From contig JBJHCH010000113.1 of assembly GCA_050485905.1 (NCBI GenBank), positions 1-12,197 on the forward strand: a stretch of 12,197 nt of DNA, read 5' to 3'. Positions 4,684-11,274 of the stretch are shown piece after piece (position 1 is the first letter of the stretch; each line of letters opens with the position of its first letter). The stretch comes from JAWLCA01 sp050485905 (GTDB lineage Bacteria > Pseudomonadota > Alphaproteobacteria > Rhodobacterales > Rhodobacteraceae). The notes beneath the pieces were generated by a model that was given only the letters and a program-made list of their open reading frames with translations, did no database searches and was not told where the DNA came from. The translations under genes were made by a program, and so were the position numbers.

Positions 4684-6497
4684 TGCTCTCGATCCTCAAA
4701 CCACCAGACTTCGGGTTGGAAGCCCAGCCAGTCCCCGTAGATTGGCAGACGGTCGGGAAATTTCAATTCCCGCCGGTGCGCAATGCGCGAGACATCCGAA
4801 TACCATGTCGGAATGACATAGCGCCCGCTGGTCAGCACCCGGTCGAGCGCGCGGGCGGCGGCCAGAAAATCCTCGTGGCTTTCGGCGTTCAGCAGCCGGT
4901 CGATCATCCCGTCAACGGCGGGTGAGGCCACGCCCATCAGATTGCGCGTCCCCAGTTCATCGCGGCCCCGCGCGCCCCAGTAGAGATATTGCTCGTTCCC
5001 CGGTGACAGCGACAGGGACCGAGTGAACCATGTCATGTCGAAATCGTAGCGGTTGGTCCGTTCGGTGTGCTGCGCGGGCTCTACCGTCGTCGTGCGGAGC
5101 GTGATGCCCAGCCGCTTCAGCGCCTCGGCATAGATCGCCACCACGGCCTGCACCTCTGCCTGGCCCTGGGCCAGCAGCACCTCTATCTCGAACGGCTGGC
5201 CGGCGTCGTTGCGCAGCACGCCGCCCTGAACGGTCCATCCGGCCTCTTCCAGCAGGCGCGTCGCGGCGCGGATACCCGCGCGGTTGTTTTCAGACCCTTC
5301 GGTGACGGGCAGCGTGTAGCCGTCCAGTGCGCCGGGCAGCAGGTCATCGGCATAGGGTTCCAGCAGCGCCCGCTCTGCCCCCTCGGCCGGGCCGTCGCCC
5401 ATGCCGAGGATGGAGTTGGAGAAATACGAGGTGATGCGCGGCTCTACCCCGCCGTTCAGGGTGTTGTTGATGAATTCGAAGTTGAACGCCTGAATCAGCG
5501 CCTCGCGCACGCGCCAGTCGGCGAACTGGTCGCGCCGGGTGTTCATCACCAGCCCGGTGATGCCCGAGGGGCGCTGATGCTCGATCTCCGACATCACCAC
5601 CGCGCCGGACTGCACGGCGGGAAAGTCATAGCTGGACTGCCAGCGGGCGGCGTTAACCTCGCGCCATGTGGACAGGTCACCCGCCTTGAATGCCTCGAAC
5701 GCCACGCCGGCATCGCCGAAATAGTCGTAGCGGATCTCATCGAAGTTGTGCTGGCCGCGATTGAACGGCAGATCCGCCCCCCACCAGTCGGGGTTGCGGC
5801 GGAAGGTGATGAAGCGCCCCGGCTCGAACCGATCCACCACATAGGGGCCGGAGCCGATGGGCGCGTCGAGCGTGCTTTGGGTGAAATCGCGCCCCTGCCA
5901 CTGGGCCTTTTGCAGCACCGGGCGCAGGCCGAGGATCAGAGGCATCTCCCGGTCGGTTTCGGTGAAGGTGAAGCGGACGGATCGCGGCCCGGTCTGTTCC
6001 ATCGTCGCGATCTTTGCCCAGGCGGTGTGGTAGCGCGGCGCACCGTCGGTGCCCAGCACCTCGAACGACCACATCACATCCTCGACCGTCACCGGGCTGC
6101 CGTCGGAGAATCGGGCCTCTTCGCGCAGGGTGAATTCGACGAAACTGCGAGCCTCGTCCGTCTCTACCGATTCGGCCAGAAGGCCGTAGAGGGCAAAGGG
6201 TTCGTCATAATTCCGGCCCAGCAAAGTCTCGACCGTCAGTGACCCCAGCGACCATGGCGCGCGCCCGCGCAGGATGTAGGGATTGAGCGAATCGAAGCCG
6301 CCCACCTCTCCGAAAACGATTCTGCCGCCCTTTGGCGCATCAGGGTTAACCTGTGGAAGATGCACAAAATCCGGTGGCAGAGCAGGGTCGCCATACATAG
6401 CTATGCCATGCGCGGGTTCAGCCAGAGCGGGTGCCGTTGCGGCAATCAGGACAGCGGCGATTGTTCCCAGCAAGGGGGAGGGTCGGGGCGCGCTCAT
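4680..6497 (-). CDS. extracellular peptide-binding protein, YejA-like (ABC transporter family 5 SBP)
   Basis: The product is 605 residues with a Sec signal peptide (Arg near the start, hydrophobic core, cleavage likely after APALA at 22-26). The mature start HGIAMYGDPALPPDFVHLPQVNPDAPKGG and FDSLNPYILRG, with YDEPFALYGLLAESVET, match the YejA branch of the SBP_bac_5 family. In the body, LREEARFSDGSPVTVEDV and GSGPYVV are family-wide blocks. YejA delivers oligopeptides (including microcin C in E. coli) to the YejBEF permease. No permease or ATPase gene follows on this strand: the only downstream gene is the overlapping entericidin-like gene. It must therefore work with a transporter encoded elsewhere or have another role. 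No strong SD is visible before the ATG at 6497. Confidence 0.88.
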   Translation of the reverse strand: MSAPRPSPLLGTIAAVLIAATAPALAEPAHGIAMYGDPALPPDFVHLPQVNPDAPKGGRIVFGEVGGFDSLNPYILRGRAPWSLGSLTVETLLGRNYDEPFALYGLLAESVETDEARSFVEFTLREEARFSDGSPVTVEDVMWSFEVLGTDGAPRYHTAWAKIATMEQTGPRSVRFTFTETDREMPLILGLRPVLQKAQWQGRDFTQSTLDAPIGSGPYVVDRFEPGRFITFRRNPDWWGADLPFNRGQHNFDEIRYDYFGDAGVAFEAFKAGDLSTWREVNAARWQSSYDFPAVQSGAVVMSEIEHQRPSGITGLVMNTRRDQFADWRVREALIQAFNFEFINNTLNGGVEPRITSYFSNSILGMGDGPAEGAERALLEPYADDLLPGALDGYTLPVTEGSENNRAGIRAATRLLEEAGWTVQGGVLRNDAGQPFEIEVLLAQGQAEVQAVVAIYAEALKRLGITLRTTTVEPAQHTERTNRYDFDMTWFTRSLSLSPGNEQYLYWGARGRDELGTRNLMGVASPAVDGMIDRLLNAESHEDFLAAARALDRVLTSGRYVIPTWYSDVSRIAHRRELKFPDRLPIYGDWLGFQPEVWWFEDREQ

Positions 6498-6538
6498 CTT
6501 ATGGTTGTGCTTTCTACCCTAGGGTTGCCTCGTCCGGC

Positions 6539-6567
6539 AGGCTATCGCCATTCATCCATGTTTTCAA
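6539..6567 (-). promoter_or_regulatory. weak candidate promoter for the YejA-like gene
   Basis: On the minus strand TTGAAA (6567-6562) and TAGCCT (6544-6539) are 17 bases apart, with a predicted start near 6532 and a leader of about 35 nt. A 10-bp palindrome ACCCTAGGGT (6516-6525) would lie in the leader just after the start and could be a regulator site. The -10 match is poor. Confidence 0.25.
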
Positions 6568-6576
6568 ACTTTTGGC

Positions 6577-6605
6577 TTGGCCGCAGGCAGAGAAAGGCTT
6601 ATAAC
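6577..6605 (+). promoter_or_regulatory. promoter of the third small RNA / bdhA leader
   Basis: TTGGCC (6577-6582) and TATAAC (6600-6605) are exactly 17 bases apart, predicting a start near 6612. The -10 matches five of six consensus positions. Confidence 0.5.
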
Positions 6606-6611
6606 GATTCC

Positions 6612-6688
6612 ACTGCTCGATAGGTTTCTTGCCTGTATGAAACCTGCCTCAACGACTTAGCGCCCGCCTTGTGCGGGCGTTTTTTTTT
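6612..6688 (+). ncRNA. probable small RNA or terminated bdhA leader (about 77 nt)
   Basis: Three signals line up on the plus strand with no protein gene: a promoter (6577-6605), a hairpin (AGGTTTC 6622-6628 with GAAACCT 6639-6645, extended by a T-G pair, 10-base loop) and a strong intrinsic terminator (6661-6688). The unit ends 64 bases before the bdhA start. It can be read as a stand-alone sRNA divergent from the YejA-like gene, or as a 5' leader in which the terminator attenuates bdhA. No alternative antiterminator pairing is obvious to me, which slightly favours an sRNA. I do not recognise the family. Confidence 0.5.
6661..6688 (+). terminator. Rho-independent terminator upstream of bdhA
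   Basis: CGCCCGC (6661-6667), loop CTTGT, GCGGGCG (6673-6679), followed by nine T residues (6680-6688). This is the strongest intrinsic terminator in the window. Confidence 0.9.
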
Positions 6689-6752
6689 GGCTCTCACTGG
6701 TGTTTGCAGGCGCAGCGGCTATTGTCGCCGCAACTGCGAGAGGGAGCGATAC

Positions 6753-7532
6753 ATGAGTAGCGAACTGTCCGGCAAGACCGCCGTCATCACGGGATCGACA
6801 TCGGGAATCGGGCTGGGAATCGCCCGCGCGCTGGCGGGGGCCGGCGCGGATGTTGTTCTGAACTCGTTCTCGGACACCGACGACGACCGGGCGGCGGCGC
6901 AGGCGGTTGCGACCGAGTTCGGCGTGAAGGCGCGCTACATCCAGGCTGACATGTCGAAGCCCGACCAGTGCCGCGCGCTGATCGAGCAGGCGGGCGCCTG
7001 TGACATTCTGGTGAACAACGCGGGCATCCAGCATGTCGCGCGGATCGAGGAGTTTCCGGCCGAGAAGTGGGATGCGATCATCGCGATCAACCTGAACTCG
7101 GCGTTTCACACCACGGCCGTCGCCCTGCCGAAGATGCGGGCGGCGGGCTGGGGGCGGGTGATCAACATCTCCAGCGCCCACGGGCTGACGGCGAGCCCGT
7201 ACAAGTCGGCCTATGTGGCGGCCAAGCACGGCATCGTCGGGCTGACCAAGGTGACCGCGCTGGAAACCGCGAAGGAGCCGATCACCTGCAATGCGATCTG
7301 CCCCGGCTACGTGCTGACGCCCATCGTTGAGGCACAGATCCCCGACCAGATGAAGACCCACAACATGGACCGCGAGACGGTGATCCGCGAGGTGATGCTG
7401 TCGCGCCAGCCTTCGGGCGATTTCGCGACGGTGGAGCAGATGGGGGGGACGGCGGTGTTTCTGTGCAGCCCCCATGCCGACCAGATCACCGGGACGACGA
7501 TTTCGGTCGATGGCGGCTGGACGGCGCTGTGA
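6753..7532 (+). CDS. bdhA: D-3-hydroxybutyrate dehydrogenase (SDR family)
   Basis: The product is 259 residues from the ATG at 6753, which has AGGGAG at about seven bases; the frame is open upstream but that part crosses the terminator. The classical SDR features are present: TGSTSGIG (13-20) for NAD binding, NNAG (88-91), N113, and the catalytic S141, Y154 and K158 in SSAHGLTASPYKSAYVAAKHG. The blocks CNAICPGYVLTPIVEAQIPDQ and ITGTTISVDGGWTAL are those of BdhA rather than of general SDRs. The enzyme oxidises D-3-hydroxybutyrate to acetoacetate with NAD+ in the cytosol, a step in polyhydroxybutyrate and ketone-body use. The patatin-like gene starts four bases after its stop, so the two form an operon. 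Confidence 0.93.
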   Translation: MSSELSGKTAVITGSTSGIGLGIARALAGAGADVVLNSFSDTDDDRAAAQAVATEFGVKARYIQADMSKPDQCRALIEQAGACDILVNNAGIQHVARIEEFPAEKWDAIIAINLNSAFHTTAVALPKMRAAGWGRVINISSAHGLTASPYKSAYVAAKHGIVGLTKVTALETAKEPITCNAICPGYVLTPIVEAQIPDQMKTHNMDRETVIREVMLSRQPSGDFATVEQMGGTAVFLCSPHADQITGTTISVDGGWTAL

Positions 7533-7536
7533 CGCG

Positions 7537-8592
7537 ATGACGGAGGCGTCGCGGCGGATCAATCTGGCGCTGCAGGGGGGCGGCGCCCATGGGGCCTATA
7601 CCTGGGGCGTGCTGGACCGGCTCCTGCAGGACGAGACGATAGAGATTGCGGGCGTCTCCGGCACCTCGGCAGGGGCGCTGAACGGGGCGGCGCTGAAGGC
7701 GGGGCTGCTGTCGGCCGAGGGGCCGGCGGGGCGGCAGGCGGCGCGCGAGAACCTGGACTGGCTGTGGCGGCAGGTGGGCGCGGTGGGCGACATGCGGCTG
7801 GCGGGCTGGATCGCACCGTGGCTGCCGCCGGTGGGCAGCCTGGCGCGGATGGCCGAGGCGGCGGTGCCGATCGGGCCGGCGGAATGGGCCACGCGGATCT
7901 TCAGCCCCTATGCCTATGGCCCGCTGTGGAAGAACCCGCTGGAGCGGGTGGTGAAGCGGTTCCGCTTTGATCGGGTCTGCGCGGATCAGGGGCCGGCGCT
8001 GTTCATCTCGGCCACCAACGTCCGCACGGGGAAGATCCGGGTGTTCAAGGGCACCGAGATCTCGCCCGAGGTGCTGCTCGCCTCGGCCTGCCTGCCGACG
8101 ATCTTTCGCGCGGTGGAGATCACCGATCCGAAGACGGGGGTGACCGATGCCTATTGGGACGGGGGCTATTCCGGCAATCCGGCGCTGTTCCCGCTGTTCC
8201 GCAAGGATCTGCCCGATGACATCGTGATCGTGAACATCAACCCCCTGCTGCGCGACGAGGTGCCGACCACGCCGCAGGACATCCTGAACCGGATCAACGA
8301 GATCAGCTTCAACTCCTCGATGCTGCGCGAATTGCGGGCCGTGGCCTTCGTGAAGGAACTGATCGCAGAAGGGCGGATGGAGCGGGGGCGGATGAAGGAT
8401 GTGCTGGTCCACATGATCGCGGATGACGAGCTGATGGTGTCGCTGACGGCGGCGACGAAGATGCTGCCCTCGCCCCTGCTGCTGCACCAGATGAAGGCGG
8501 CGGGGCGGGCGGCGGCGGAGCGGTTTCTGGAGGAAGCGGGGCCGTCGCTGAACCGCGAGGGGACGGTCGATCTGCAGGCGATGCTGGCCTGA
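7537..8592 (+). CDS. patatin-like phospholipase/esterase
   Basis: The product is 351 residues from the ATG at 7537, four bases after the bdhA stop, with no clear SD, so translation probably depends on coupling. The patatin core is complete: the oxyanion glycine loop QGGGAHGAYTWGVLD (13-27), the nucleophile elbow GTSAG with S44, and the catalytic-dyad aspartate D208 in WDGGYSGNPAL. ALFISATNVRTGKIRVF and LLASACLPTIFRAVEI are typical internal blocks. It has no signal peptide and is expected in the cytosol or at the inner membrane. Patatin-fold enzymes hydrolyse acyl esters; next to bdhA, a role in lipid or polyhydroxyalkanoate-granule turnover is plausible but inferred only from position. The composite repeat copy 2 begins eight bases after the stop. 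Confidence 0.92.
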   Translation: MTEASRRINLALQGGGAHGAYTWGVLDRLLQDETIEIAGVSGTSAGALNGAALKAGLLSAEGPAGRQAARENLDWLWRQVGAVGDMRLAGWIAPWLPPVGSLARMAEAAVPIGPAEWATRIFSPYAYGPLWKNPLERVVKRFRFDRVCADQGPALFISATNVRTGKIRVFKGTEISPEVLLASACLPTIFRAVEITDPKTGVTDAYWDGGYSGNPALFPLFRKDLPDDIVIVNINPLLRDEVPTTPQDILNRINEISFNSSMLRELRAVAFVKELIAEGRMERGRMKDVLVHMIADDELMVSLTAATKMLPSPLLLHQMKAAGRAAAERFLEEAGPSLNREGTVDLQAMLA

Positions 8593-8600
8593 TCGGCAGG

Positions 8601-8683
8601 TTGGGCAAGTTGCCCAAAAATTCAGGCCATTGATCTGAAACGATATTCCATTTTTTGTTTACTTGCCCTTAACCGTTGGCAGG
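8601..8683 (+). repeat. composite intergenic element, copy 2
   Basis: In order: TTGGGCAA-G-TTGCCCAA (8601-8617), an inverted repeat; an A-run; a 31-base spacer (8618-8648) with TCA, CC, TTGAT and AAACGA blocks in the same order as copy 1; CATTTTTTGTTTAC (8649-8662), identical to copy 1; the word TTGCC (8663-8667), which repeats the right arm of the inverted repeat; CTTAACC (8668-8674); and GGCAGG (8678-8683), which pairs with CTTGCC (8662-8667; one G-U if RNA). The inverted-repeat arms and the word differ from copy 1 while pairing is kept. It lies in the convergent gap between the patatin and MFS genes. Confidence 0.7.
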
Positions 8684-8964
8684 CTGCTGCCGGGCGCTGT
8701 TCGCGGGCCGGCGGGAGGGTGATGGGGGTGGGCCGGGGGCGGTTCCGTGGCGGTGGGTGAAGCGTGTGGTTGGGAGGTGGGCGGGGAAGCGGGCGGCTTG
8801 CCGGATGTGGTGCGGGGAGCAGGTGATTGACGGGACGATGAGCGGGTTTGGATTGGTCGGTTTGAGCCCGAGTTGACGAATGCTGCTTCACTGTGGGGTG
8901 GTAGCAGGGCGGTGAGCAGTCGTTCAGTGAGAGAATTGGTAGAATCTCGTCGTCGCCAAAGCTG
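8684..8964. other. gene-free G-rich intergenic stretch with a G-quadruplex motif
   Basis: No convincing gene lies between the repeat and the MFS stop. The stretch from about 8700 to 8870 is strikingly G-rich and C-poor on the plus strand. At 8713-8739 five G-runs of 3, 3, 5, 3 and 5 bases are separated by 1, 4, 1 and 2 bases, a textbook intramolecular quadruplex pattern on the plus strand. The minus-strand open frame here is Pro/Arg/His-rich low complexity and not credible as protein. I see no intrinsic terminator for the MFS operon. Confidence 0.6.
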
Positions 8965-10224
8965 TCATTTGGCATTCGGATTGCCTTCATCTGAAGTAAG
9001 CATGCGTCCATCCAGTCTGCCATGCAGCGGTATCAGCGCAGCGATGGTCAGAAGTGCGAAGGCGGCCCCTGCCAGGAATGTCCATTGCGCCCCGAACGCA
9101 TCCCACAGAACACCCGCGATCACACTTGCCGCCAGAAGTGCCACGCCGGTCACAAGGTTGAACATGCCAAACGCGGTGCCGCGCAGTTCTTGTGGCGCGC
9201 TATCGGCGACCAGCGTTGCAAGGATCCCTTGGGTGAAGCCCATATGCAGACCCCACAGCACCACACCCGCCATGATCCCCCACAGACCTGGAGCAAAGGC
9301 CAGCACGAGGTCTGCCGCGATCAGCAGGACAAGACCAACGATCAACAGTCCGATGCGATTGACTCGGTCCGACAGCGCCCCCACCGGATAGGCCGTCAGC
9401 GCATAGGCGATGTTCAGGACCACCAGCACCAGCGGCACGAACATCAGCGACAGACCCATGCCTTCGGCTCGCAGGATCAGGAACGCCTCGCTGAAGCGCG
9501 CCAGCGTGAACACCGCCGCCACTGCGACGACCCACCAGTAGATCGCGCCGAGCCCGGCCAGTTCGCGACGGCTGAGCGGGTTCTTCACCTTGCGCAGCCC
9601 GGCCGGGCGCGCGGGTTCGTGCACGACGAACAGGATCAGCGCCAGCGCCGCGAAGGCCGGGATCACCGCCACCCAGAAGACGGACGCGAAATCGTCCGCG
9701 AACAGCCACATCAGCCCGATCGCCAGCAGCGGCCCGATGAAGGCCCCCGCCGTGTCCAGCGACTGGCGCAACCCGAAGGCCGCACCGCGCAGCTCGGGCG
9801 GGGCAATGTCGGCCACCAGTGCATCGCGCGGCGCGCCGCGGATGCCCTTGCCCACCCGGTCGATGAAGCGCGCGGCGACCAGCCAGCCGACCGTTGGCGC
9901 CAGCGGAAAGATCGGCTTGGTGACAGCCGCCAGCCCGTAGCCGAGGGCCGCCAGTTCCTTCCGTTTGCCGATCTTGTCGCTGAGCGCCCCGGAAAAGACC
10001 TTGGTGATGGCCGCCGTCGCCTCGGCGATCCCCTCAATGATGCCCACCGTCAACGCTGTCGCGCCGAGCCCCACCACCAGATAGACCGGCAGGAGCGCAT
10101 GGATCATCTCGGACGAGACGTCCATCAGCAGCGACACGAACCCCAGCGCCCAGATCCCGGCCGGCAGGCGACGCCAGGTCGCGCGGGAGTCAGCCGGTTG
10201 CGTCTCCGGCCCGCCGTCAGTCAT
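8965..10224 (-). CDS. major facilitator superfamily transporter (ChrB-linked)
   Basis: The product is 419 residues with about 12 hydrophobic segments. The loop 2-3 motif A appears as GALSDKIGKRKE (79-90) and is echoed in the second half by GALSDRVNRIG. The first helix carries SLLMDVSSEMIHALLPVYL (31-49), typical of a subfamily of MFS permeases of unknown substrate. ATG (10224-10222) overlaps the end of the DUF1127 gene by eight bases and has no good SD, so it is probably translated by coupling. Its operon partner is a ChrB-domain protein, so export of chromate or another toxic oxyanion or metal is a reasonable inference, not shown. This is not ChrA: the CHR-family domain is absent. Confidence 0.85.
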   Translation of the reverse strand: MTDGGPETQPADSRATWRRLPAGIWALGFVSLLMDVSSEMIHALLPVYLVVGLGATALTVGIIEGIAEATAAITKVFSGALSDKIGKRKELAALGYGLAAVTKPIFPLAPTVGWLVAARFIDRVGKGIRGAPRDALVADIAPPELRGAAFGLRQSLDTAGAFIGPLLAIGLMWLFADDFASVFWVAVIPAFAALALILFVVHEPARPAGLRKVKNPLSRRELAGLGAIYWWVVAVAAVFTLARFSEAFLILRAEGMGLSLMFVPLVLVVLNIAYALTAYPVGALSDRVNRIGLLIVGLVLLIAADLVLAFAPGLWGIMAGVVLWGLHMGFTQGILATLVADSAPQELRGTAFGMFNLVTGVALLAASVIAGVLWDAFGAQWTFLAGAAFALLTIAALIPLHGRLDGRMLTSDEGNPNAK

Positions 10225-10447
10225 GGCGGCGGGCTTCGTGCTCGGCCTGTTCCCGGCTTAGGCCGACGTCGCGCAGGAGCCGGTCGTCAAGGGCGAGAAG
10301 CGCTGCCCTTTGCCTCTGCCGATCCTGCCAGCGCAGGAAGCGGCTCAGGCACGCAGCCCCGTGCGGCCCGTCGGACGACAGCAGGATCGCGGCGGCTCCT
10401 GCAAGCCCCGCAATGACGGAAATGGGAACGACAGGTGACAGGACCAT
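10217..10447 (-). CDS. DUF1127 (YjiS-like) protein with N-terminal membrane segment
   Basis: The product is 76 residues from the ATG at 10447, seven bases after the chrB-like stop; the frame is open upstream but inside chrB. Residues about 5-24 (PVVPISVIAGLAGAAAILLS) are a plausible membrane helix. The DUF1127 domain follows: RFLRWQDRQRQRAALLALDDRLLRDVGLSREQAEHEARR (about 36-74), with the hallmark L-x-x-LDDR-LLRD-G-L-x-R. Small DUF1127 proteins of Rhodobacter (CcaF1) have been reported to bind RNA and affect sRNA maturation and RNA turnover. The membrane anchor and the placement inside a ChrB/MFS operon are unusual for the family. GTGAGG overlapping the chrB stop can act as SD. Confidence 0.8.
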   Translation of the reverse strand: MVLSPVVPISVIAGLAGAAAILLSSDGPHGAACLSRFLRWQDRQRQRAALLALDDRLLRDVGLSREQAEHEARRHD

Positions 10448-10454
10448 GGGAGCC

Positions 10455-10994
10455 TCACTTGTTCTCGTCGTGGGCATCGAAGACACGGCGCGCATAGTCG
10501 TCGAGAACCGCCTCGCAGCCCTTCAGGCGGGCGCGCGCTTCCTCGGCCTTTTCGCCGCCGTAGAAGTCCAGCTTCTCGATCTTGGCGAGCCAGCCCTGAA
10601 GCTTCTTCAGGTCGACATCGTTCTCTTCGAGCTCGGCATAGGTGTAGTGGCTGGCGGCGATTTCCTTGGCGACCTCGCGCTCAAAGTCGTCGCACTTGTC
10701 GATGAACTCGACATAGGCTTCGTCGCGGTCGGCGCGGAACCGGGCCACGACCTTGTCCTCCTGCCCGCGGTCAAGTGCGACCGTTTCCAGCAGCACGCTG
10801 TCTCCCTGCGCCTCCTCGACGTCCTTTTCGAGCATCTTCAACCGGCGCAGGTGCTCGTCGGTTTTCGGCAGGAGGCAGACGCCGTTCTGCAGATAGACCG
10901 CCCCCATACCCTTCAGCTTGCGCCAGATGGCGATGCGCCGCGCAGCGGGTTCGGGTGGGACCTTGTAGGTCAAGAGCAGCCATGATGTTGTCAT
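10455..10994 (-). CDS. ChrB N-terminal-domain protein (chromate-responsive regulator type)
   Basis: The product is 179 residues. The N-terminal block WLLLTYKVPPEPAARRIAIWRKLKGMGAVYLQNGVCLLP (5-43) is the ChrB N-terminal domain signature, resembling the PaaX/Cas2-like ferredoxin fold, followed by a charged, helical region (45-179). Full-length ChrB proteins are around 300 residues with a second C-terminal domain; that part is missing here and the stop is followed directly by the next gene. ChrB acts as a chromate-sensing transcriptional regulator in chromate-resistance operons. It heads this operon, and an operator-like dyad sits in its own promoter, fitting autoregulation. There is no SD before the ATG and the predicted transcript start falls on the ATG, so leaderless translation is likely. 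Confidence 0.82.
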   Translation of the reverse strand: MTTSWLLLTYKVPPEPAARRIAIWRKLKGMGAVYLQNGVCLLPKTDEHLRRLKMLEKDVEEAQGDSVLLETVALDRGQEDKVVARFRADRDEAYVEFIDKCDDFEREVAKEIAASHYTYAELEENDVDLKKLQGWLAKIEKLDFYGGEKAEEARARLKGCEAVLDDYARRVFDAHDENK

Positions 10995-11000
10995 GGCTCA

Positions 11001-11029
11001 TGTATGATGTTACGGTCGTATCATGTCAA
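11001..11029 (-). promoter_or_regulatory. promoter and operator-like dyad of the chrB-DUF1127-MFS operon
   Basis: On the minus strand TTGACA (11029-11024) and CATACA (11006-11001) are 17 bases apart. A start seven bases after the -10 falls at 10994, the first base of the chrB ATG, predicting a leaderless mRNA. The spacer holds a dyad ATGAT-N11-ATCAT (11004-11024) overlapping both promoter elements, the classic place for a repressor, presumably the ChrB-like protein itself. Confidence 0.55.
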
Positions 11030-11033
11030 TAGT

Positions 11034-11150
11034 TTCGTTTCGAACGCTATACCTGTTACACAGTGCCTCTCAAGCATCGCCCCCGCCAGATGAGTGGCCA
11101 GATGCAAGAGCCTCCCTGTTTCACATTGTTGTAGCCGCCCTCGAAACGAA
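11034..11150. repeat. 10-bp inverted repeat bounding about 117 bp of non-coding DNA
   Basis: TTCGTTTCGA (11034-11043) is exactly inverted at 11141-11150 (TCGAAACGAA). The pair encloses non-coding DNA in the 280-bp gap between the chrB promoter and the DUF502 gene. It may be the trace of a small degenerate repeat element; no target duplication is seen, and chance is possible. Confidence 0.25.
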
Positions 11151-11274
11151 CGGCAGCTTCCAGGTCCACCCCAACAAAGGCTCGACCGGCAGCTTAGGGC
11201 CGAAATGGCGTCACTGCCCCAAGCAGAAGCAGTGTCCGCTACGTCCCCAAAGGCGACAATCCGCACCCGCCCCC

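Noticed and set aside
8622..9023. 133-codon minus-strand open frame after the MFS gene
   Set aside because: It begins inside the MFS gene in another frame and is Pro/Arg/His low complexity produced by the G-rich block; no SD or motif.
9022..10416. 464-codon open frame on the plus strand opposite the MFS and DUF1127 genes
   Set aside because: Gln/Arg/His-rich antisense shadow crossing two real genes, with no recognisable domain.
11021..11266. 81-codon minus-strand open frame between DUF502 and chrB
   Set aside because: No family resemblance, biased Cys/Ser/Arg composition, no SD, and it crosses the chrB promoter; better read as non-coding DNA.
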